Position numbers and translations under genes: made by a program
Shown here: positions 11,101 to 22,398 of the stretch, in pieces
Position numbering within the stretch: position 1 is the first letter of the stretch
How the letters are laid out: each line of letters starts with the position of its first letter
Notes under the pieces: model-generated
What the model was told of the DNA's origin: nothing
Seen by the model: the letters and a program-made list of their open reading frames with translations, nothing else
Databases searched by the model: none
NCBI GenBank assembly: GCA_964036665.1
Contig: OZ038530.1
Span: forward strand, 1,116,001 to 1,180,000
DNA from: Gordius sp. MW1
Taxonomy: Eukaryota > Nematomorpha > Gordioida > Gordea > Gordiidae
DNA length: 64,000 nucleotides
Reading direction: 5' to 3'

Positions 11101-14100
11101 GTTGTCCGTCCGTTGTCCGTCCGTTGTCCGTCTGATGTCCTTCCGTTGTCCTTCCGTTGTCCTTCCGTTGTCCTTCCGTTGTCCGTCCGTTGTCCGTCCG
11201 TTGTCCTTCCGTTGTCCGTCCGTTGTCCGTCCGTTGTCCTTCCGTTGTCCGTCAGATGTCCTTTTGTTGTCTGTCCGTTGTCCGTTCGTTGTCCGTTCGT
11301 TGTCCGCCCGTTGTCCTTCCGTTGTCCTTCCGTTGTCCGTCCGTTGTCCGTCCGTTGTCCTTCCGTTGTCCGTCTGATGTCCTTTTGTTGTCTGTCCGTT
11401 GTCCGTTCGTTGTCCGTTCGTTGTCCGTCCGTTGTCCGTCCGTTGTCCTTCCGTTGTCCTTCCGTTGTCCGTCCGTTGTCCGTCTGATGTCATTTTGTTG
11501 TCCGTCCGTTGTCCGTCCGTTGTCCGTTCGTTGTCCGTCCGTTGTCCGTCTGATGTCCTTTTGTTGTCTATCCGTTGTCCGTTCGTTGTCCGTTCGTTGT
11601 CCGTTCGTTGTCCGTTCGTTGTCCGTTCGTTGTCCGTCTGATGTCCTTTTGTTGTCCTTCCGTTGTCCGTCCGTTGTCCGTTTGATGTCCTTTTGTTGTC
11701 CGTCCGTTGTCCGTCCGTTGTCCGTCCGTTGTCCGTCCGTTGTCCGTCCGTTGTCCTTCCGTTGTCCGTCTGATGTCCTTTTGTTGTCTGTCCGTTGTCC
11801 GTCCGTTGTCCGTCTGATGTCCTTCCGTTGTCCGTCCGTTGTCCGTCCGTTGTCCGTCCGTTGTCCGTCCGTTGTCCGTCCGTTGTCCGTCCGTTGTCCG
11901 TCCGTTGTCCTTCCGTTGTCCGTCCGTTGTCCTTCCGTTGTCCGTCCGTTGTCCGTCCGTTGTCCGTTCGTTGTCCGTCCCTTGTCCGTCTGATGTCCTT
12001 TTGTTGTCCGTCCGTTGTCCGTCTGATGTCCTTTTGTTGTCCGTCCGTTGTCCGTCCGTTGTCCGTTCGTTGTCCGTCCCTTGTCCGTCTGATGTCCTTT
12101 TGTTGTCCGTCCGTTGTCCGTCTGTTGTCCGTCCGTTGTCCTTCCGTTGTCCGTCCGTTGTCCGTCCGTTGTCCGTCTGATGTCCTTCCGTTGTCCGTCC
12201 GTTGTCCTTCCGTTGTCCGTCCGTTGTCCGTCCGTTGTCCTTCCGTTGTCCGTCCGTTGTCCGTCCGTTGTCCGCCCGTTGTCCTTCCGTTGTCCTTCCG
12301 TTGTCCTTCCGTTGTCCGTCCGTTGTCCTTCCGTTGTCCGTCCGTTGTCCGTCCGTTGTCCGTCTGATGTCCTTTTGTTGTCCTTCCGTTGTCCGTCCGT
12401 TGTCCGTCTGATGTCCTTCCGTTGTCCATCCGTTGTCCGTCCCTTGTCCGTCTGATGTCCTTCCGTTGTCTGTCTGATGTCCTTCCGTTGTCCGTCCGTT
12501 GTCCGTCCGTTGTCCGTCCGTTGTCCGTCCGTTGTCCGCCCGTTGTCTATCCGTTGTCCTTCCGTTGTCCGTCCGTTGTCCGTCTGATGTCCTTCCGTTG
12601 TCCGTCCGTTGTCCGTCCGTTGTCCTTCCGTTGTCCGTTCGTTGTCCGTTCGTTGTCCGTCCGTTGTCCGTCTGATGTCCTTCCGTTGTCCGTCCGTTGT
12701 CCGTCCGTTGTCCGCCCGTTGTCCTTCCGTTGTCCGTCCGTTGTCCGTCCGTTGTCCGTCTGATGTCCTTCCGTTGTCCGTCCGTTGTCCTTCCGTTGTC
12801 CGTCCGTTGTCCGTCCGTTGTCCGCCCGTTGTCCTTCCGTTGTCCTTCCGTTGTCCTTCCGTTGTCCGTCCGTTGTCCTTCCGTTGTCCGTCCGTTGTCC
12901 GTCCGTTGTCCGTCTGATGTCCTTTTGTTGTCCTTCCGTTGTCCGTCCGTTGTCCGTCTGATGTCCTTCCGTTGTCCATCCGTTGTCCGTCCCTTGTCCG
13001 TCTGATGTCCTTCCGTTGTCTGTCTGATGTCCTTCCGTTGTCCGTCCGTTGTCCGTCCGTTGTCCGTCCGTTGTCCGTCCGTTGTCCGCCCGTTGTCTAT
13101 CCGTTGTCCTTCCGTTGTCCGTCCGTTGTCCGTCTGATGTCCTTCCGTTGTCCGTCCGTTGTCCGTCCGTTGTCCGTCCGTTGTCCGTCCGTTGTCCGTC
13201 CGTTGTCCTTCCGTTGTCCGTCCGTTGTCCTTCCGTTGTCCGTCCGTTGTCCGTCTGATGTCCTTTTGTTGTCCGTCCGTTGTCCGTCCGTTGTCCGTTC
13301 GTTGTCCGTCCCTTGTCCGTCTGATGTCCTTTTGTTGTCCGTCCGTTGTCCGTCTGTTGTCCGTCCGTTGTCCGTCCTTTGTCCGTTCGTTGTCCGTTCG
13401 TTGTCCTTCCGTTGTCCTTCCGTTGTCCTTTTGTTGTCCGTCCGTTGTCCGTCTGATGTCCTTCCGTTGTCCGTCCGTTGTCCGTCCGTTGTCCGCCCGT
13501 TGTCCTTCCGTTGTCCGTCCGTTGTCCGTCCGTTGTCCGTCTGATGTCCTTCCGTTGTCCGTCCGTTGTCCTTCCGTTGTCCGTCCGTTGTCCGTCCGTT
13601 GTCCGCCCGTTGTCCTTCCGTTGTCCTTCCGTTGTCCGTCCGTTGTCCTTCCGTTGTCCGTCCGTTGTCCGTCCGTTTTCCGTCTGATGTCCTTTTGTTG
13701 TCCTTCCGTTGTCCGTCCGTTGTCCGTCTGATGTCCTTCCGTTGTCCGTCCGTTGTCCTTCCGTTGTCCGTCCGTTGTCCGTCCGTTGTCCGCCCGTTGT
13801 CCTTCCGTTGTCCTTCCGTTGTCCTTCCGTTGTCCGTCCGTTGTCCTTCCGTTGTCCGTCCGTTGTCCGTCCGTTGTCCGTCTGATGTCCTTTTGTTGTC
13901 CTTCCGTTGTCCGTCCGTTGTCCGTCTGATGTCCTTCCGTTGTCCATCCGTTGTCCGTCCCTTGTCCGTCTGATGTCCTTTTGTTGTCCGTCCGTTGTCC
14001 GTCCGTTGTCCGTTCGTTGTCCGTCCCTTGTCCGTCTGATGTCCTTTTGTTGTCCGTCCGTTGTCCGTCTGTTGTCCGTCCGTTGTCCGTTCGTTGTCCG

Positions 14101-15760
14101 TTCGTTGTCCTTCCGTTGTCCTTCCGTTGTCCGTCCGTTGTCCGTCCGTTGTCCTTCCGTTGTCCGTCAGATGTCCTTTTGTTGTCTGTCCGTTGTCCGT
14201 TCGTTGTCCGTTCGTTGTCCTTCCGTTGTCCGTCCGTTGTCCGTCTGATGTCCTTCCGTTGTCCGTCCGTTGTCCGTCCCTTGTCCGTCTGATGTCCTTC
14301 CGTTGTCCGTCCGTTGTCCGTCCGTTGTCCGCCCGTTGTCTATCCGTTGTCCTTCCGTTGTCCGTCCGTTGTCCGTCTGATGTCCTTCCGTTGTCCGTCC
14401 GTTGTCCGTCCGTTGTCCGTCCGTTGTCCGTCCGTTGTCCGTCCGTTGTCCGTCCGTTGTCCGTCCGTTGTCCTTCCGTTGTCCGTCCGTTGTCCTTCCG
14501 TTGTCCGTCCGTTGTCCGTCCGTTGTCCGTTCGTTGTCCGTCCCTTGTCCGTCTGATGTCCTTTTGTTGTCCGTCCGTTGTCCGTCTGATGTCCTTTTGT
14601 TGTCCGTCCGTTGTCCGTCCGTTGTCCGTTCGTTGTCCGTCCCTTGTCCGTCTGATGTCCTTTTGTTGTCCGTCCGTTGTCCGTCTGTTGTCCGTCCGTT
14701 GTTCTTCCGTTGTACTTCCGTTGTCCGTCCGTTGTCCGTCTGATGTCCTTCCGTTGTCCGTCCGTTGTCCGTCCGTTGTCCGTCCGTTGTCCGTCCGTTG
14801 TCCGTCCGTTGTCCTTCCGTTGTCCGTCCGTTGTCCTTCCGTTGTCCGTCCGTTGTCCGTCTGATGTCCTTTTGTTGTCCGTCCGTTGTCCGTCCGTTGT
14901 CCGTCCCTTGTCCGTCTGATGTCCTTTTGTTGTCCGTCCGTTGTCCGTTCGTTGTCCGTTCGTTGTCCGTTCGTTGTCCTTCCGTTGTCCGTCCGTTGTC
15001 CGTCTGATGTCCTTCCGTTGTCCGTCCGTTGTCCGTCCGTTGTCCGCCCGTTGTCCTTCCGTTGTCCGTCCGTTGTCCGTCCGTTGTCCGTCTGATGTCC
15101 TTCCGTTGTCCTTCCGTTGTCCTTCCGTTGTCCTTCCGTTGTCCGTCCGTTGTCCGTCCGTTGTCCTTCCGTTGTCCGTCCGTTGTCCGTCCGTTGTCCT
15201 TCCGTTGTCCGTCAGATGTCCTTTTGTTGTCTGTCCGTTGTCCGTTCGTTGTCCGTTCGTTGTCCGCCCGTTGTCCTTCCGTTGTCCTTCCGTTGTCCGT
15301 CCGTTGTCCGTCCGTTGTCCTTCCGTTGTCCGTCTGATGTCCTTTTGTTGTCTGTCCGTTGTCCGTTCGTTGTCCGTTCGTTGTCCGTCCGTTGTCCGTC
15401 CGTTGTCCTTCCGTTGTCCTTCCGTTGTCCGTCCGTTGTCCGTCTGATGTCATTTTGTTGTCCGTCCGTTGTCCGTCCGTTGTCCGTTCGTTGTCCGTCC
15501 GTTGTCCGTCTGATGTCCTTTTGTTGTCTATCCGTTGTCCGTTCGTTGTCCGTTCGTTGTCCGTTCGTTGTCCGTTCGTTGTCCGTTCGTTGTCCGTCTG
15601 ATGTCCTTTTGTTGTCCTTCCGTTGTCCGTCCGTTGTCCGTTTGATGTCCTTTTGTTGTCCGTCCGTTGTCCGTCCGTTGTCCGTCCGTTGTCCGTCCGT
15701 TGTCCGTCCGTTGTCCTTCCGTTGTCCGTCTGATGTCCTTTTGTTGTCTGTCCGTTGTCC
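8165..15760 (+). repeat. Tandem duplication of a ~3.6-kb segment, period ~3.97 kb
   Basis: About 8165-11790 reappears at about 12136-15760. The offset is 3,971 bp (361 units) up to about 13550 and 3,960 bp (360 units) from about 13900 on, so one unit was lost inside. A few point changes separate the copies, such as TTGTTCTTCCGTTGTAC near 14700 in the second copy only. This fits in-register unequal crossing-over. Ends are approximate. Confidence 0.8.
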
Positions 15761-18700
15761 GTTCGTTGTCCGTTCGTTGTCCGTCCGTTGTCCGTCTGTT
15801 GTCCTTCCGTTGTCCGTCCGTTGTCCGTCTGATGTGCTTCCGTTGTCCGTCCGTTGTCCGCCCGTTGTCATTCCGTTGTGCTTCCGTTGTCCGTTCGTTG
15901 TCCGTCGGTTGTCCGTCTGATGTCCTTCCGTTGTCCGTGCGTTGTCCGTCCCTTGTCCGTCTGATGTCCTTCCGTTGTCCGTCCGTTGTCCGTCCGTTGT
16001 CCGCCCGTTGTCCTTCCGTTGTCCGTCAGATGTCCTTTTGTTGTCTGTCTGTTGTTTGTTCGTTGTCCGTTCGTTGTCCGCCCGTTGTCCTTCCGTTGTC
16101 CTTCCGTTGTCCGTCCGTTGTCCGTCCGTTGTCCGTCCGTTGTCCGTCCGTTGTCCGTCCGTTGTCCTTCCGTTGTCCTTCCGTTGTCCTTCCGTTGTCC
16201 TTCCGTTGTCCGTCCGTTGTCCGTCTGATGTCATTTTGTTGTCCGTCCGTTGTCCGTCCGTTGTCCGTCCGTTGTCCGTCCGTTGTCCGTCCGTTGTCCT
16301 TCCGTTGTCCTTCCGTTGTCCGCCCGTTGTCCGTTCGTTGTCCGTTCGTTGTCCGTTCGTTGTCCGTCTGATGTCCTTTTGTTGTCCTTCCGTTGTCCGT
16401 CCGTTGTCCGTCTGATGTCCTTCCGTTGTCCGTCCGTTGTCCGCCCGTTGTCATTCCGTTGTCCTTCCGTTGTCCGTCCGTTGTCCGCCCGTTGTCCTTC
16501 CGTTGTCCTTCCGTTGTCCGTCCGTTGTCCGTCTGATGTCCTTTTGTTGTCCGTCTGATGTCCTTCCGTTGTCCGTCCGTTGTCCGCCCGTTGTCCTTCC
16601 GTTGTCCTTCCGTTGTCCTTCCGTTGTCCTTCCGTTGTCCGTCCGTTGTCCGTCTGATGTCATTTTGTTGTCCGTCCGTTGTCCGCCCGTTGTCCGTCCG
16701 TTGTCCGTTCGTTGTCCGTTCGTTGTCCGCCCGTTGTCCGTCTGATGTCCTTCCGTTATCCGTCCGTTGTCCGTCCGTTGTCCGTCTGATGTCCTTCCGT
16801 TGTCCGTCCGTTGTCCGCCCGTTGTCCTTCCGTTGTCCGTCCGTTGTCCGTCCGTTGTCCGTCTGATGTCCTTTTGTTGTCCGTCCGTTGTCCGCCCGTT
16901 GTCCATCCGTTGTCCGCCCGTTGTCCGTCCGTTGTCCGTCCGTTGTCCGCCCGTTGTCCTTCCGTTGTCCTTCCGTTGTCCGCCCGTTGTCCGCCCGTTG
17001 TCCGCCCGTTGTCCTTCCGTTGTCCGCCCATTGTCCGTCCGTTGTCCGTCCGTTGTCCGTCCGTTGTCCGTCCGTTGTCCTTTCGTTGTCCGTCCGTTGT
17101 CCGCCCGTTGTCCTTCCGTTGTCCGCCCGTTGTCCGTCCGTTGTCCGTCCGTTGTCCGCCCGTTGTCCTTCCGTTGTCCTTCCGTTGTCCTTCCGTTGTC
17201 CGTCCGTTGTCCGTCTGATGTCCTTTTGTTGTCCGTCCGTTGTCCGTCCGTTGTCCTTCCGTTGTCACTCCGTTGTCCGCCCGTTGTCCGCCCGTTGTCC
17301 GTCCGTTGTCCGCCCGTTGTCCTTCCGTTGTCCGCCCATTGTCCGTCCGTTGTCCGTCCGTTGTCCGTCCGTTGTCCGTCTGTTGTCCTTTCGTTGTCCG
17401 CCCGTTGTCCGTCCGTTGTCCGTCCGTTGTCCGTCCGTTGTCCGTCCGTTGTCCGCCCGTTGTCCTTCCGTTGTCCGTTCGTTGTCCGTTCGTTGTCCGT
17501 CTGATGTCATTTTGTTGTCCGTCCGTTGTCCGCCCGTTGTCCGTCCGTTGTCCGTTCGTTGTCCGTTCGTTGTCCGCCCGTTGTCCGTCTGATGTCCTTC
17601 CGTTATCCGTCCGTTGTCCGTCCGTTGTCCGTCTGATGTCCTTCCGTTGTCCGTCCGTTGTCCGCCCGTTGTCCTTCCGTTGTCCGTCCGTTGTCCGTCC
17701 GTTGTCCGTCCGTTGTCCGTCGGTTGTCCGTCTGATGTCCTTCCGTTGTCCGTGCGTTGTCCGTCCCTTGTCCGTCTGATGTCCTTCCGTTGTCCGTCCG
17801 TTGTCCGTCCGTTGTCCGTCCGTTGTCCGTTCGTTGTCCGTCCCTTGTCCGTCTGATGTCCTTTTGTTGTCCGTCCGTTGTCCGTCTGTTGTCCGTCCGT
17901 TGTCCGTTCGTTGTCCGTTCGTTGTCCTTCCGTTGTCCTTCCGTTGTCCGTCCGTTGTCCGTCCGTTGTCCTTCCGTTGTCCGTCAGATGTCCTTTTGTT
18001 GTCTGTCCGTTGTCCGTTCGTTGTCCGTTCGTTGTCCTTCCGTTGTCCGTCCGTTGTCCGTTTGATGTCCTTCCGTTGTCCGTCCGTTGTCCGTCCCTTG
18101 TCCGTCTGATGTCCTTCCGTTGTCCGTCCGTTGTCCGTCCGTTGTCCGCCCGTTGTCTATCCGTTGTCCTTCCGTTGTCCGTCCGTTGTCCGTCTGATGT
18201 CCTTCCGTTGTCCGTCCGTTGTCCGTCCGTTGTCCGTCCGTTGTCCGTCCGTTGTCCGTCCGTTGTCCGTCCGTTGTCCGTCCGTTGTCCGTCCGTTGTC
18301 CTTCCGTTGTCCGTCCGTTGTCCTTCCGTTGTCCGTCCGTTGTCCGTCTGATGTCCTTTTGTTGTCCGTCCGTTGTCCGTCCGTTGTCCGTTCGTTGTCC
18401 GTCCCTTGTCCGTCTGATGTCCTTTTGTTGTCCGTCCGTTGTCCGTCTGATGTCCTTTTGTTGTCCGTCCGTTGTCCGTCCGTTGTCCGTTCGTTGTCCG
18501 TCCCTTGTCCGTCTGATGTCCTTTTGTTGTCCGTCCGTTGTCCGTCTGTTGTCCGTCCGTTGTCCTTCCGTTGTCCGTCCGTTGTCCGTCCGTTGTCCGT
18601 CTGATGTCCTTCCGTTGTCCGTCCGTTGTCCGTCCGTTGTCCGTCCGTTGTCCGTCCGTTGTCCTTCCGTTGTCCGTCCGTTGTCCTTCCGTTGTCCGTC

Positions 18701-21618
18701 CGTTGTCCGTCTGATGTCCTTTTGTTGTCCGTCCGTTGTCCGTCCGTTGTCCGTCCCTTGTCCGTCTGATGTCCTTTTGTTGTCCGTCCGTTGTCCGTTC
18801 GTTGTCCGTTCGTTGTCCGTTCGTTGTCCTTCCGTTGTCCGTCCGTTGTCCGTCTGATGTCCTTCCGTTGTCCGTCCGTTGTCCGTCCGTTGTCCGCCCG
18901 TTGTCCTTCCGTTGTCCGTCCGTTGTCCGTCCGTTGTCCGTCTGATGTCCTTCCGTTGTCCTTCCGTTGTCCTTCCGTTGTCCTTCCGTTGTCCGTCCGT
19001 TGTCCGTCCGTTGTCCTTCCGTTGTCCGTCCGTTGTCCGTCCGTTGTCCTTCCGTTGTCCGTCAGATGTCCTTTTGTTGTCTGTCCGTTGTCCGTTCGTT
19101 GTCCGTTCGTTGTCCGCCCGTTGTCCTTCCGTTGTCCTTCCGTTGTCCGTCCGTTGTCCGTCCGTTGTCCTTCCGTTGTCCGTCTGATGTCCTTTTGTTG
19201 TCTGTCCGTTGTCCGTTCGTTGTCCGTTCGTTGTCCGTCCGTTGTCCGTCCGTTGTCCTTCCGTTGTCCTTCCGTTGTCCGTCCGTTGTCCGTCTGATGT
19301 CATTTTGTTGTCCGTCCGTTGTCCGTCCGTTGTCCGTTCGTTGTCCGTCCGTTGTCCGTCTGATGTCCTTTTGTTGTCTATCCGTTGTCCGTTCGTTGTC
19401 CGTTCGTTGTCCGTTCGTTGTCCGTTCGTTGTCCGTCTGATGTCCTTTTGTTGTCCTTCCGTTGTCCGTCCGTTGTCCGTTTGATGTCCTTTTGTTGTCC
19501 GTCCGTTGTCCGTCCGTTGTCCGTCCGTTGTCCGTCCGTTGTCCTTCCGTTGTCCGTCTGATGTCCTTTTGTTGTCTGTCCGTTGTCCGTTCGTTGTCCG
19601 TTCGTTGTCCGTCCGTTGTCCGTCCGTTGTCCTTCCGTTGTCCGTCCGTTGTCCGTCTGATGTGCTTCCGTTGTCCGTCCGTTGTCCGCCCGTTGTCATT
19701 CCGTTGTGCTTCCGTTGTCCGTTCGTTGTCCGTCGGTTGTCCGTCTGATGTCCTTCCGTTGTCCGTGCGTTGTCCGTCCCTTGTCCGTCTGATGTCCTTC
19801 CGTTGTCCGTCCGTTGTCCGTCCGTTGTCCGCCCGTTGTCCTTCCGTTGTCCGTCAGATGTCCTTTTGTTGTCTGTCTGTTGTCCGTTCGTTGTCCGTTC
19901 GTTGTCCGCCCGTTGTCCTTCCGTTGTCCTTCCGTTGTCCGTCCGTTGTCCGTCCGTTGTCCGTCCGTTGTCCGTCCGTTGTCCTTCCGTTGTCCTTCCG
20001 TTGTCCTTCCGTTGTCCTTCCGTTGTCCGTCCGTTGTCCGTCTGATGTCATTTTGTTGTCCGTCCGTTGTCCGTCCGTTGTCCGTCCGTTGTCCGTCCGT
20101 TGTCCGTCCGTTGTCCTTCCGTTGTCCTTCCGTTGTCCGCCCGTTGTCCGTTCGTTGTCCGTTCGTTGTCCGTTCGTTGTCCGTCTGATGTCCTTTTGTT
20201 GTCCTTCCGTTGTCCGTCCGTTGTCCGTCTGATGTCCTTCCGTTGTCCGTCCGTTGTCCGCCCGTTGTCATTCCGTTGTCCTTCCGTTGTCCGTCCGTTG
20301 TCCGCCCGTTGTCCTTCCGTTGTCCTTCCGTTGTCCGTCCGTTGTCCGTCTGATGTCCTTTTGTTGTCCGTCTGATGTCCTTCCGTTGTCCGTCCGTTGT
20401 CCGCCCGTTGTCCTTCCGTTGTCCTTCCGTTGTCCTTCCGTTGTCCTTCCGTTGTCCGTCCGTTGTCCGTCTGATGTCATTTTGTTGTCCGTCCGTTGTC
20501 CGCCCGTTGTCCGTCCGTTGTCCGTTCGTTGTCCGTTCGTTGTCCGCCCGTTGTCCGTCTGATGTCCTTCCGTTATCCGTCCGTTGTCCGTCCGTTGTCC
20601 GTCTGATGTCCTTCCGTTGTCCGTCCGTTGTCCGCCCGTTGTCCTTCCGTTGTCCGTCCGTTGTCCGTCCGTTGTCCGTCTGATGTCCTTTTGTTGTCCG
20701 TCCGTTGTCCGCCCGTTGTCCATCCGTTGTCCGCCCGTTGTCCATCCGTTGTCCGCCCGTTGTCCGTCCGTTGTCCGTCCGTTGTCCGCCCGTTGTCCTT
20801 CCGTTGTCCTTCCGTTGTCCGCCCGTTGTCCGCCCGTTGTCCGCCCGTTGTCCTTCCGTTGTCCGCCCATTGTCCGTCCGTTGTCCGTCCGTTGTCCGTC
20901 CGTTGTCCGTCCATTGTCCTTTCGTTGTCCGTCCGTTGTCCGCCCGTTGTCCTTCCGTTGTCCGCCCGTTGTCCGTCCGTTGTCCGTCCGTTGTCCGCCC
21001 GTTGTCCTTCCGTTGTCCTTCCGTTGTCCTTCCGTTGTCCGTCCGTTGTCCGTCTGATGTCCTTTTGTTGTCCGTCCGTTGTCCGTCCGTTGTCCTTCCG
21101 TTGTCACTCCGTTGTCCGCCCGTTGTCCGCCCGTTGTCCGTCCGTTGTCCGCCCGTTGTCCTTCCGTTGTCCGCCCATTGTCCGTCCGTTGTCCGTCCGT
21201 TGTCCGTCCGTTGTCCGTCTGTTGTCCTTTCGTTGTCCGCCCGTTGTCCGTCCGTTGTCCGTCCGTTGTCCGTCCGTTGTCCGTCCGTTGTCCGCCCGTT
21301 GTCCTTCCGTTGTCCGTTCGTTGTCCGTTCGTTGTCCGTCTGATGTCATTTTGTTGTCCGTCCGTTGTCCGCCCGTTGTCCGTCCGTTGTCCGTTCGTTG
21401 TCCGTTCGTTGTCCGCCCGTTGTCCGTCTGATGTCCTTCCGTTATCCGTCCGTTGTCCGTCCGTTGTCCGTCTGATGTCCTTCCGTTGTCCGTCCGTTGT
21501 CCGCCCGTTGTCCGCCCGTTGTCCGTCCGTTGTCCGTCCGTTGTCCGTCCGTTGTCCGTCGGTTGTCCGTCTGATGTCCTTCCGTTGTCCGTGCGTTGTC
21601 CGTCCCTTGTCCGTCTGA
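13985..21618 (+). repeat. Tandem duplication with period ~3.82-3.85 kb
   Basis: About 13985-17780 reappears at about 17802-21618. The offset is 3,817 bp at first, 3,850 near 14941/18791, 3,828 near 15942/19770, 3,817 near 16250/20067 and 3,839 near 17240/21079. These are 347-350 units. Shared rare markers include TGATGTGCTTCCG, TCATTCCGTTGTGC and GTCGGTTGTCC. It partly overlaps the preceding duplication, making three copies of the common core. Ends are approximate. Confidence 0.8.
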
Positions 21619-22398
21619 TGTCCTTCCGTTGTCCGTCCGTTGTCCGTCCGTTGTCCATCCGTTGTCCGCCCGTTGTCCGTCCGTTGTCCGTCCGTTGTCC
21701 GCCCGTTGTCCTTCCGTTGTCCTTCCGTTGTCCTTCCGTTGTACGTCCGTTGTCCGTCTGATGTCATTTTGTTGTCCGTCCGTTGTCCGCCCGTTGTCCA
21801 TCCGTTGTCCTTCCGTTGTCCTTCCGTTGTCCTTCCGTTGTCCGTCCGTTGTCCGTCCGTTGTCCTTCCGTTGTCCGTCCGTTGTCCGTCTGATGTCCTT
21901 TTGTTGTCCGTCCGTTGTCCGTCCGTTGTCCTTCCGTTGTCACTCCGTTGTCCGCCCGTTGTCCGCCCGTTGTCCGTCCGTTGTCCGCCCGTTGTCCTTC
22001 CGTTGTCCGCCCGTTGTCCGTCCGTTGTCCGTCCGTTGTCCGTCCGTTGTCCGTCTGTTGTCCTTTCGTTGTCCGCCCGTTGTCCGTCCGTTGTCCGTCC
22101 GTTGTCCGTCCGTTGTCCGTCCGTTGTCCGCCCGTTGTCCTTCCGTTGTCCGTTCGTTGTCCGTTCGTTGTCCGTTCGTTGTCCGTCTGATGTCCTTTTG
22201 TTGTCCTTCCGTTGTCCGTCCGTTGTCCGTCTGATGTCCTTCCGTTGTCCGTCCGTTGTCCGCCCGTTGTCATTCCGTTGTCCTTCCGTTGTCCGTCCGT
22301 TGTCCGCCCGTTGTCCTTCCGTTGTCCTTCCGTTGTCCGTCCGTTGTCCTTCCGTTGTCCGTCCGTTGTCCGTCTGATGTCCTTCCGTTGTCCGTCCG

